Assembly: GCF_964355755.1 (NCBI RefSeq)
Contig: NC_092674.1
Location: 18,056,501-18,120,500, forward strand
DNA length: 64,000 nucleotides
Reading direction: 5' to 3'
Source of the DNA: Antedon mediterranea
Lineage: Eukaryota > Echinodermata > Crinoidea > Comatulida > Antedonidae
Shown: positions 54,975 through 64,000 of the stretch, piece after piece
How the letters are laid out: every line of letters begins with the position of its first letter
Numbering within the stretch: position 1 is the stretch's first letter
Notes under the pieces: model-generated
What the model was told of the DNA's origin: nothing
Database searches by the model: none
Seen by the model: the letters and a program-made list of their open reading frames with translations, nothing else
Program-made: the position numbers and the translations under genes

Positions 54975-56216
54975 ATGGCTACGTTTCGACATACCGGTTT
55001 GCCTACTCTATTAGTGATCCTGCTGGCGGTGATAACAAAATGGAATGCCAGGGATGTCCAGAGAAATTCCAATGTTTTGCGTACAAGCAGTCCGTTTAAG
55101 GAATTCTTCACTAGCCAACATGGAATCACAGCACTTAAATTATGTTCTACGTCATACTTTGAAAAGGTATATCCACGCAGACACGGTCACGGAGGAAAAA
55201 CTAAAACACGGGCAATACGACTTGGAGTTTTATTGAGACATTTTGCGTTTATGATTCTTGTTTTAAGTGGAGATATATCGTCTAACCCTGGACCCACAAC
55301 TTGTGATCCATGTGGGCTGTGTTCAGGATCTGTGAAATCAAATCAACGAGGTATCTGCTGCGATGGATGTGACTCATGGTACCACATTAAATGTGCGAAT
55401 ATCTCTATTAAAGAATACAATCGCCTTGCCAAATCGGATTCGGACTGGCATTGCTACTCATGTATGGTACCTATCTTCAGTGATTCATTATTTGAAGATG
55501 ATACTATTAATATATCTGATGTTTCGTACACGGAGTTGTTAAATGCCAATTTGGAAAACGAGGATAGGCTGCTCAACGAGTTGGAATGTAAACTTGTTTG
55601 TGGTAAGGGTTTGATATTTATTCACCTTAACGTTAGAAGTTTACGTAACAAAATCGATCAAATTCGAGATATTGCAAAAAATACGAACGCATCAGTCATT
55701 GCAATAAGTGAGTCGTGGCTCGATGATTCAATAAATGATGCTGAAATAAAAATTGAAAATTTCTCAATAGAAAGGAAAGACAGAAATGGAAAAGGGGGTG
55801 GAGTGTGTTTATATATACGCAATACTATTTCATACTCAGTCAGAAATGATTTGGACAGAGAGGATATCGAATGCAAATGGATTGATATAATTTTGCCAAA
55901 GTCGAAGCCAATTTTAACCGGTGTTTGCTATCGCCCACCAAAACAAGGTACATTTTTTAACTGTTTAGAAAACCTGCTTATGACTGTTGGAAACTTCATT
56001 GCTCAAGAAATTATTATTCTTGGAGACTTTAATGTAAATGTTTTAAATTGTAATCGTAACAACTATGAGTCAGTGACTAACTTCTGTAATATTTTCGGTC
56101 TTGAACAACTTATCACTGAACCAACTAGGATCAGTGATAACAATAGCTCAGCAATAGATTTGATCTTTGCCAGTGATCCTTTAAAAATTAAGGCCAGTGG
56201 AGTAATTCCTAAGTGA
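54975..56216 (+). CDS. 2A-like/PHD-finger/APE endonuclease part of the CR1-like element
   Basis: 413 codons from ATG. Residues 5-22 are hydrophobic and resemble a signal sequence. SGDISSNPGP at 98-107 (55266-55295), preceded by the hydrophobic FAFMILVL, matches the 2A class of ribosome-skipping peptides except for Ser in place of the usual Glu. A C4HC3 PHD finger follows (C113, C116, C129, C132, H137, C140, C160, C163). The endonuclease then shows FIHLNVRSLRNKIDQI, ISESWLD, CYRPP and ILGDFNVNV. The frame stops just before the SDH box, which lies in another frame at 56214-56222. It would nick target DNA for target-primed reverse transcription. Whether the Ser variant still skips is unknown. 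Confidence 0.85.
   Translation: MATFRHTGLPTLLVILLAVITKWNARDVQRNSNVLRTSSPFKEFFTSQHGITALKLCSTSYFEKVYPRRHGHGGKTKTRAIRLGVLLRHFAFMILVLSGDISSNPGPTTCDPCGLCSGSVKSNQRGICCDGCDSWYHIKCANISIKEYNRLAKSDSDWHCYSCMVPIFSDSLFEDDTINISDVSYTELLNANLENEDRLLNELECKLVCGKGLIFIHLNVRSLRNKIDQIRDIAKNTNASVIAISESWLDDSINDAEIKIENFSIERKDRNGKGGGVCLYIRNTISYSVRNDLDREDIECKWIDIILPKSKPILTGVCYRPPKQGTFFNCLENLLMTVGNFIAQEIIILGDFNVNVLNCNRNNYESVTNFCNIFGLEQLITEPTRISDNNSSAIDLIFASDPLKIKASGVIPK
55266..55295 (+). promoter_or_regulatory. 2A-like ribosome-skipping peptide
   Basis: Encodes SGDISSNPGP. In the 2A class the ribosome releases the upstream product at Gly and continues from Pro. Such peptides at the start of APE-type retrotransposon frames are known from sea urchin and other animals. 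The predicted upstream product is about 106 residues. Confidence 0.6.
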
Positions 56217-56273
56217 TCACGAAAACGGACTAATATCATTTCTGGCATACACAGAACAATTGATGTTAGATCA

Positions 56274-57031
56274 ATGAAAAATTACAGTTCTGATTCACTG
56301 ACTCATATGCTTAATAGTATTGACTGGTCAGATTGTATTAGTTTAACTTGTGTTCAATCTTCATGGGATACATTTAAAGATAAGTTTCTGCGTATAATTG
56401 ATTCAATTGCTCCTAAAAAAAAAGTTAGGGTTAAAGTAAAAGATCAACCATGGTTTGACTCCGAATTAAGAGATCTTATTAAGCAAAGAGACAAAATGTT
56501 AATTAGATATCGTAGTACAAAGGATGTGATGCATCTCAAAGGTTTTAGAAAACTCCGAAATAGTGTAAATTATAAAATTAAAAAAGCTAAAGTAAATTTT
56601 TATTCTGAACAACTTCAAGAAAATAAATACAAACCAAAACAATTATGGAAAGTTCTTAAAGGTCTTGGAACCTCTAAATCAAATAATAATGACAAGAAAC
56701 AGGTTAGTCTTGAGATCAACAATGAATATGTTCATGATAAGAAAGAAGTTGCTGAAGAGTTTAATTCGTACTTCACCAACGTTGCTGGAGAGCTAGTAAA
56801 CAAACTTGACCCTCCTAGTAATACTTATAACTTGGAACATGTCAATGTCTTTTACAGTAGCAAAGGTGTCTTTCCTAATGATTTTTCTTTCATAGAATTA
56901 TCTGAAGATAATGTTCTTAAAGCTTTGACACAATTATCGACGAGTAAAGCTACCGGAATAGATACTCTACCAGCCAAATTCTTCAAAGATGGGGCTTCTG
57001 CAATAGCAAAACCATTAACTCATATTATTAA
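56274..57031 (+). pseudogene. Linker and RT N-terminus of the CR1-like element
   Basis: Frame 56274-57038 encodes the connector between endonuclease and RT: PWFDSELRDLIKQRDKML, FRKLRNSVNYKIKKAKVNFY, LWKVLKGLG and the first RT block ALTQLSTSKATGIDTLPAKF. It is cut at 57032 by the insert that carries a 12-bp target duplication, then resumes at 57426. Confidence 0.85.
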
Positions 57032-57413
57032 ATCTTGAAAGAATTTCATTTAGCTTCGATTTTGTATAGATGACAAATTTCGTTTTTGTAAAAGCACAAG
57101 TTAGCGGAGTACTTACTCGAAGGTTTCGATCTCTATCAGAGATCCTTCTCTTCTTGACTGCGGAGTGTTAATGCAGCTTGGTCATTCTTGACGTCATCTG
57201 TTGATGACGTCGTACGCCTCCGGTTGTAGGCTGGAGCCCACGAACTCTCGCATTTGTACAATGATTTGATAGACACATCACCTGGCCGAGCCCCGCACAA
57301 CCTCCAACCTACAACCGGAGGCGTACGACGTCATCAACAGATGACGTCAAGAATGACCAAGCTGCATTAACACTCCGCAGTCAGTTGAGAAGGATCTCTG
57401 ATAGAGATCGAAA
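57032..57413. mobile_element. 382-bp inverted-repeat insert with 12-bp duplication
   Basis: TCATATTATTAA borders it on both sides (57020-57031, 57414-57425) and the RT frame is continuous across the gap. Inside, 57123-57233 and 57302-57410 are inverted copies (GACGTCATCTGTTGATGACG, CTACAACCGGAGGCGTACGA). The motif CTCTGATAGAGATCGAAA ends exactly at the right edge and, inverted, occurs at the left arm. It resembles a hammerhead core only loosely. The structure recalls Penelope-type terminal repeats. Confidence 0.7.
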
Positions 57414-57425
57414 TCATATTATTAA

Positions 57426-58830
57426 GTTGTCCTTCACATCCGGTATTGTACCCAACGAATGGAAATTAGCGAGAGTCATCCCAATTCACAAAAAGGGTAG
57501 TAAAACGGTGGTAGGTAACTATCGTCCGGTGTCTATACTCTCGGCTTTTTCTAAAGTTGTTGAAAGACTAGTACATGACCAATTGATGGAATACCTTAAT
57601 TCTAAATCTATGATTTCCAATGTGGGTTCCGAGCAAATTTTTTGACAGATCTTTGTTTAATTCACCTAACTGACCATATTAAAAAGAATTGGGATAAAGG
57701 TAATTTAACAGGTATGATAGTCTTAGACCTACAAAAGGCTTTCGATACTGTAGACCATCAGATTTTACTAGGCAAAATGAGAGCATTAGGATTGTCCCAA
57801 ACAGTAATAGTTTGGTTTAAATCATATTTAACAGATAGATGGCAGGTAGTTGATAATTGTGGTACTCTTTCAACTTGGAAAAAAATAACATGTGGGGTCC
57901 CTCAGGGGTCAATATTGGGCCCACTGTTGTTCTTAATGTATGTGAATGATATGGAATCTGCATTGAGTAGTAAACTGCTCCTTTATGCCGATGATTCTGC
58001 TATAGTTGTATCTGATAAAAGTGTCGCCAATATAAAAAATGTATTGTCAAAAGAATTAAAATCTATTAATTCTTGGTTATTAGATAATAGATTGTCATTG
58101 CATCTAGGCAAAACGTATTCAATTCTATTTGGATCTAAACGTAAACTCAGAAATCAACAAGAATTGAAAGTTACATGCAATGATTATATAATCACAAACA
58201 AACCTACAGTAAGTTATCTAGGACTTGAACTCGATAACAATCTAACTGGAGATTATATAGGTAAATCAGTTATAAAGAAAGTAAACTCAAGGGTAAAATT
58301 TTTATATAGAAATAGAAAGTACTTAACTTTCAGAGATCTTAAGTTACTAGCAAATAGTTTGGTGTTATGCCTTTATGATTATGCTTGTAGCGTGTGGTAC
58401 TCTGGATTAAAAAAAACATTAAAAGTTAAATTGCAAACTGCACAAAATAAGACGGTCAGATGTATTCTTGGTCTTGAACCAAGGGATCACATTGGGGCTA
58501 ATGAATTAAACAAACTGAATTGGCTCCCAGTAGACTTAAGAGTTAAACAGATAAAACTTTGTCACATGTATCGTATTATTAATGAATTAAGCCCTACGTT
58601 TATGAATGATGGTATTAGTAGAGCAAATGTAATTCACCAGTACAATACTAGATTTGCAACTCAATCAATTTATAGACCATATAGGTAACCACTCCCAAAC
58701 AACCTTTGTTAACAAGGCAATAACGTCATGGAATCACCTGCCAAAATTGATACAGTGTTCAGAAACCATCAATCAATTCAAAAGAAATATCAGGAAACAT
58801 CTCAAAGAGGTTATGCTTGAAAGATTATAA
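57426..58830 (+). pseudogene. Reverse transcriptase of the CR1-like element
   Basis: The first frame (to 57645; its first 50 bases belong to the insert) has GIVPNEWKLARVIPIHKKGS and NYRPVSILSAFSKVVERLV; a frameshift near 57615 leads to 57642-58688 with LTGMIVLDLQKAFDTVDHQI, CGVPQGSILGPLLFLMYVND, the catalytic LLYADDSAIVV and SYLGLELDNNLTG, then VRCILGLEPRDHIGANELNK. After a further frame change at about 58685 the C-terminus reads TFVNKAITSWNHLPKLIQ and ends at about 58830. Otherwise complete and close to family length. Confidence 0.9.
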
Positions 58831-59025
58831 TTTATATTTATATTGTTACTACATGTGTTATTGTTTATTGTAAATGTTTATTCTTATGGTGTTTTTATCC
58901 TTAAGGGCCACAATGGAAATAAGTTTGACCTTTGGTTACTTTTTTGTGTTACCCTGAATTCATTCTTTGTATTTTTTTTATGTTGTGTTATTTTATGAAT
59001 TCGAATAAAGAAATGAAAAAAATAT

Positions 59026-59703
59026 AACTAGAATTTTACGTTTCTGGTGTTTTTATTCAACTTCATATTTTTATTTTCGTGCTATAGCAAAAATTATCCA
59101 CCGTTTTTTCACTTGCCTGGAGGTTACCAGACATGTTATTACATTAGGTTAAACTACTGAAAAGAAGTCTATCTGGTTTTTATAGCAGAATTTTTTCAAA
59201 TTCTGTATTTTACCATTTTTAAGGGAAATTCATGTTTTTTTGCACATATCTGATTTATGTACAATTAACCAAATATTATATTTAAAATTCATGCCTGTAC
59301 CTGAGCTGTGATAGTGCTCAACTGGGCAGTGTTTGTATAAGCACAAAAAAGCATGCAAAAGGAAAATATAGCATCAATATTTGTAGTTAATTTCTTTTTT
59401 TTTAAGCATAAAATTACTTATTATATTTATATAACCTTTATGTTTTAGCTTATGTTTTGCTTAAGCTTTAAATCAGCTATTCAGCACTTTATTCGCACTG
59501 TCAATGCTACTTTTTGTTGCTGTTAAAGCTATACCTTTGCTTCGCTATTGCTAAGTTTGCTATTTCAGTAGATCTGCTATTGCTTATTTAGAAATACTAT
59601 TGCTGAAATTAGCACTGCTAATGCTATTTTTCTCATTGCTGAAGCAAAGGATGCTATTAATATGTAACATTTATTATTGTTTTATCAAAATCACTTAATA
59701 TTA
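59026..59703. other. AT-rich stretch with GCTATT-type motifs
   Basis: No gene. From 59470 to 59655 GCTATT, TGCTA and ATTGCT recur every 10-20 bases in a loosely ordered array. Confidence 0.4.
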
Positions 59704-61152
59704 CTAGATGGTACGCTCGCTTCGCTCGCGTACCATCTAGGTCGTGCCCACAGATGGTTCTCGAATACATAATAATTTCAGCGTTAAAAAACTGACGATT
59801 TCAAATGTACGTGCAATAATACATGTCGTTTACAGAAACGAATAAATAGACACTGATTTATGTACTCAACTAAAATTAGCACCATGGGAATTACTTCCGA
59901 AAGAGAAACTTGTCACAAAATGAGACCAATTGTTTAAGTCAAATTTAAACAAACTTAATTTGTGTTTTGTATGTAACATTAGGGTTGAGGGATGGGGAAG
60001 AGGATGGGTGCAAAGAGGAACAATTTTTAAATATATTCTTTATCCATTTAGTAACAAAATATTAATTGTTTTCATGTTTTACAAATAATATACCACTAAA
60101 CACAGTAAAACATTGCGATGTAATACTTTGTTGAAACTATCAGTATCACCGTCCTAGTAGATTGAAATAGCAGTACATGTAACGATACATAACTACGACG
60201 TGTATGTTTATATAATGTAAAACAATTTGTGAAAACCACCTCTATTCGGGGGAAAATCATAAATTCGATTTAATCGTCAATAAATATTAAATTATCTAAC
60301 TCAACTTAATTAGTATTGGTAATGGTTTTCAATTGTTTCTTAGAGCCAATTCATACTTAAGTTGGTTCCTACCCTACCCACCAAAGTTGTTTTGCGTTTA
60401 GGGCATATGATGCACCGTAGGCCTATCAGGCTCTACTATGGCTTTACAACGCTACTCATGCCAGTGAGGGAAGGGTGATGATATGGGTGGTTTAACTGCA
60501 ATAATAAAGATTTGTACATAATATACGGCGACTGAAAACGCTAGCACCAGCTCATTATCCGTTTAAAAAAAATTATATCCAACCTCTGCAGCACAGATTG
60601 AAAAAAAAATGGATCGAATTTCTGTTATGAGTATACAGTACTTTCCTTTACGACGCCTGAGGGAATAGAGACTTGTGGAACGACACAGAGATTGGAATGT
60701 TCCATTCATCGCAAATCAATACATTTGTATAAACGTATATTAAATCTATCAAAATAGTATTTTTTAAAGAAAATCGGCCTGTCTTCAAAATCATCATCAA
60801 CTCGAGCTGTTCAACCGGTTTTCAGCTATTAAAAACAATTATCGTAGGAGGAGATAGTAAAATGCGAAGCCTCCTCGAATTTTTGTGGCGGGTATTTTTC
60901 AAGATTGACATCCATTAGACAGTGTATACCACGATCGGAAAATACCCCTATTTGGGGCAAATCGTTGAACCTAAATTCGTTTTAATCGTCAATAACTAAT
61001 TATCTAACTCAATTTAATTAGTAAACAGGGTTACATCAGGCGGTTAAAATCAGTACCGAAAGTACGAACCAACTTTATATACCATCGAGTAAAAATTATA
61101 AAAGTAAGGCGCGATTTACCGAATTTTGCCCTTACGTAAATTTATATATAGA
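59704..61152 (-). mobile_element. Helitron-like non-autonomous element, copy 2
   Basis: Same ends as 11593-13091: minus strand starts TCTATATATAAATTTACG and ends in the GATGGTACGC palindrome plus CTAG; flanked by A and T, no duplication. Shared interior blocks include AAAGTACGAACCAACTTTAT and GGAGGAGATAG. It lacks the CR1 tail seen in copy 1, which places that insertion after the copies separated. No Rep/helicase frame. Confidence 0.6.
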
Positions 61153-61668
61153 TGACAAAAGCCATTTTTGTACACCACAGTAATCATTCTCTGAAAAATC
61201 AAATCAACCAATAGAGAGAGATAAACAACTTCCACTAAAAAGGTGATAATAAAAACAATATAATATATAAATACTGTATGACAAAATAAGGTGTTCATAA
61301 TTTTAGACTTTAAAATATTTAAACAGTCAAAGAAAACATCAATATTCAGAAACTTATTGTAAGATTCGCACAGGTGCTTAAATCATCATTCTCTATTACG
61401 GTGACAACAATACAACAAATCTTAATGTTTTTTTCCACAACAGCCGCTTGTTTAATTAAATGATTTATATTAAATACAAACTTTAAACTCAATCTACTGA
61501 TAATAATAATACATCATAATTTTGATTATAGATTGTCAAGAACATACTGTACATATTTGTATAAACAAAAAACAGCAATTGGGCAAATTGAACTGATATC
61601 CACATATTGTAATCTGATACAATTAAATTTCATCCAGAATCGAACATATTTTGTCTCAGAGAGATTAA
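61153..61668. other. AT-rich stretch, no gene seen
   Basis: No coding, RNA or repeat boundary recognised. Confidence 0.4.
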
Positions 61669-62594
61669 TGCCCGTATTCTTAAACCGGACTTTAGTCGTA
61701 GTTCGAAGTTCGACTTGAAAAAGTCGTAGTTCGAGCTATTACTTCAAATTCGATTAAAAAACGAAGTAGTCGAAGTTTGCAGTTCGACTTAATGAAGTCG
61801 AGCTTTTAGTCGAGTTGCACACGTCTGGGTAACAAAGGCTATACATTGGCCAATGACAAGAGAGTATTTGAGGAGCAGACGAAATTTTGCGCATTGATAT
61901 CACTTTCCATTTTCTTACAACACTTTTTACGCATCAGGACTATACATGAAAAATAATTTTAATCGTTAATTATTAGAAAAAGATCAGTATTAATTTAACA
62001 GTGAAGTACTTTTGATTAACAACAAACAAAATCTTCAAAATATATTTAGGAACCATGGCGGTACGGTAACTTTTATATTTTCTAGGCTCCCAACAAAGTA
62101 TGATCGCGACGAACCACGCACTTCATAGCGTGACAAGAAAGCGCTAGGCCCCCTAAACATTCCATCGCGTGGTGAATTTCCGCATCTGCCATTGTCGCTA
62201 TGGCGTGACGCAGTTCAAGTCGGACTTGCCCGAAGAAAATAATGTAATTTGTATACAGTTGTAAATAAAGATGATTTTCATTATTATAACATATACCAAT
62301 GTATATTTAATTAAGCTAATATAAAAATAGATATTTCATTCTTCAATATCTGGCCAATATAACAACTCAATGACTGTTACGTTTTTCATAAACATCGTTT
62401 AAAAACCATTTAGTCGACAATTTAGCCTGCCCCCTCCAGGACTAAAAAAATCGATCAAAATCCGTCTCGATTTAGTCGAGGTTGGCCTGAATTAGTCGGC
62501 GATTTAGTTGAAGTTCGGTTTATGAATTAAAATGACGTCATTTTTTTAGTTTTAGCTCGAACTACGACTAAAGTCCGGTTTAAGAATACGGGCG
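61669..62594. mobile_element. MITE with perfect 37-bp TIRs and TAA duplication
   Basis: Left GCCCGTATTCTTAAACCGGA and the following 17 bases (61670-61706) are perfectly inverted at the right end (62557-62593). TAA flanks both sides (61666-61668, 62595-62597). Inside, AGTCG/CGACT motifs recur near both ends. No coding frame. The 3-bp duplication suggests a PIF/Harbinger relation, not proven. Confidence 0.75.
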
Positions 62595-62597
62595 TAA

Positions 62598-63126
62598 GTA
62601 TAAGCAACTTCAATTTCATATCATCAATTTTGTATTCTACAATAATAAAATAATCATTACATCCTTGCTTTTAGTTTTATTGGTTATCCGCACTTATCCG
62701 GATAAGCCCTTGTTATTGTTGGGATCTTTTTTTTCCCTTTTTTTTCTCTAGGAAATCAACATGTGTACTCTCGCGCAAATAAAGTGAACAGCGATGGCCA
62801 GGACAAGTTCAATAACTGGCAGTGAATAAAAGGTAACTGATATGCCGATCAAATAACATGCCGCAACGAAAAAAAATTGTGAGAGAATTCTGGAGCGCAT
62901 GTGAAAAAGACTTACGTCCGACAATCGTAATACTAGGCCTAAAATTAAATTTTAGCTAATATGCTTAGCCCTAACCTAGAGGTCAATGTAGAAAATAATT
63001 TGATCAATTTTGATATAATAATAATTGGTGTAATTTTAATAATGATACACTATTCCTCTTTTAGAAGGCTAGGTATATTACGAACGATTTTTATTTATTG
63101 TTGTCCGTGTACGTACTAATAAACCT
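62598..63126. other. AT-rich stretch, no gene seen
   Basis: Nothing recognised. Confidence 0.4.
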
Positions 63127-63852
63127 GGCGCTAGTTTCCTTCGCTTGTATTTTGACTCCAAATCTGATAACTAAACTTTATCGTGTGAATACCACACCTT
63201 AGAAGTATGCCTCATGAGTACTTTAATGAAAGAATAAAAGTAAAAAATAAATCCTTAAATTATTGATTTTACAGGCTTGTTTCTCGCACAGAGCAACGAT
63301 AATAGAAGCCCAAAAACAGTGGAATGCGTCAATTTCTCGATCATGCATTTATTGTTGAAAAACACGTTTAATTTCAATATATTTGTTAATTTGTCAATAA
63401 AAATGCTGTAATATGTTACTGCTGATACTGTTCTGTTTTCTAAGAATAATAATCGATCCTAAATCAACATCACTACTTAGCCTAGACCTAGGACATCCTA
63501 CTAAGGATATTATGATGAATTGTTCTATGTTATTCTTTAAAAGGTTAACGAAACCGTAACATTTTTCCTTACTGACAGTGACAAAATCTATTGAAATTGT
63601 ACATGATTTTCACCAAATAATGCGCTAAATATATGGATTCCACAGAGTTTTTAGCTCTTTTGGCATTCCATAGAAACCTAAATATTGATCATTAAGTGAG
63701 CTAAATTCGCAAGAAAAACGTCTGTAAAATCACCAATTTAACGGATTTATTGTTACTTTTATGTGATTTTTCTTTATTAAAGTTGGCCTACTAATTCTAA
63801 GGTGTGGTAATTCAGGATAAAGTTGGCAGGTGCAAAAGGGAACTAGCGGGCA
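63127..63852. mobile_element. Diverged repeat related to the MULE-MITE interior
   Basis: Ends CGCTAGTTTCCTTCGC and GCAAAAGGGAACTAGCG are approximately inverted. The interior matches the two MULE-like MITEs: TTGTATTTTGACTCCAAAT at the left, AAAAACGTCTGTAAAATCA and TTCTAAGGTGTGGTAATTCA at the right. So the MULE-like MITEs appear to have captured or been built on this element. Confidence 0.55.
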
Positions 63853-64000
63853 CAGGCTACTTCAATTTTGGTGATTTCCTGTCTCGCAATTTTGGGAAAT
63901 GATAAAATGATTCCTCGCATTTTTTTATGCTTGTAGAACAATGCCTCGCATAAATTTATGACTTGCCTCGCTTGCCTTCCCTGCCTCGCACTTTGTTACT
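63853..64000. repeat. CTCGCA-rich short repeats at the window end
   Basis: Four or five segments of the form GCCTCGCAT or CTCGCA occur within 120 bases, interspersed with TTTATG. The repeat runs off the window. Confidence 0.4.

Larger units (their letters stand above)
54975..59025 (+). mobile_element. CR1-like non-LTR retrotransposon, nearly complete but broken
   Basis: Plus-strand order: N-terminal 2A-like/PHD/endonuclease frame (54975-56216), linker (56274-57038), RT (57385-58688 and on to about 58830), 3' UTR with GGGCCACAATGGAAATAAG and AATAAAGAAATGAAAAAAA (59003-59022). Frameshifts at about 56215, 56260, 57615 and 58685 and an insertion at 57032-57413 disable it. The fragment at 10441-10577 belongs to the same family. 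Confidence 0.85.

Overview
The window looks like a repeat-dominated, AT-rich stretch of an animal nuclear genome. I see no bacterial operons, no convincing intact host gene and no plausible intact multi-exon gene. The repeat mix suggests a marine invertebrate deuterostome, possibly an echinoderm. It holds an APE-type non-LTR element with a PHD finger and a 2A-like peptide, a DIRS1-like tyrosine-recombinase element, Rex1/Babar-, Tx1/L1-, RTE- and CR1-like fragments, a SINE with 5S rRNA- and tRNA-like heads, Helitron-like copies and many MITEs. The species call is inference and could be wrong; the palindromic hexamer AGGCCT is strikingly frequent in the non-coding parts.

Layout. 1-2940 is the 3' half of a decayed Ty3/gypsy element (integrase, 3' LTR). 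2941-9302 is a nest of DNA-transposon remnants: a 10-bp-TSD MULE-like MITE carrying another MITE, a second MITE family, and two adjacent TIR elements. 9303-11331 is a second copy of the MULE-like MITE, broken by a solo LTR and by a CR1 3' tail. 11593-13091 is a Helitron-like element whose sister copy lies at 59704-61152. 13092-16970 is mostly unassigned AT-rich DNA with a tandem array, a tRNA-like SINE head and a hammerhead-like motif. 16977-22576 is a composite foldback with mirrored tandem arrays, itself invaded by an inverted-minisatellite element and by CR1-like pieces.

22577-28890 is a Tx1/L1-like element on the minus strand, split by another minus-strand non-LTR element (24609-28365) whose 1044-codon frame is the longest in the window. 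30310-31876 and 39180-40190 are Rex1/Babar-like copies. 34497-35735 is a 541-bp tandem array made from the 3' end of a non-LTR element. 41432-49267 is a DIRS1-like element (gag, RT, RNase H, tyrosine recombinase) split in its RT/RNase H region by a 3.4-kb foldback element (43584-46976).

49300-52360 holds RTE-like endonuclease fragments and a second inverted-minisatellite structure. 52480-52820 is the 5S/tRNA-like SINE. 52850-54370 has short decayed coding segments that I could not identify. 54975-59025 is a nearly complete but frameshifted CR1-like element with the 2A-like peptide, PHD finger, endonuclease and RT; a 382-bp insert with a 12-bp target duplication interrupts it. 61669-62594 is a clean MITE, and 63127-63852 a diverged repeat related to the interior of the MULE-like MITEs.

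The genes do not form one pathway. What the sequence records is successive insertion: several events can be ordered because both target duplications, or an empty-site copy, lie inside this window. All boundaries were read by eye, with no database or alignment search.
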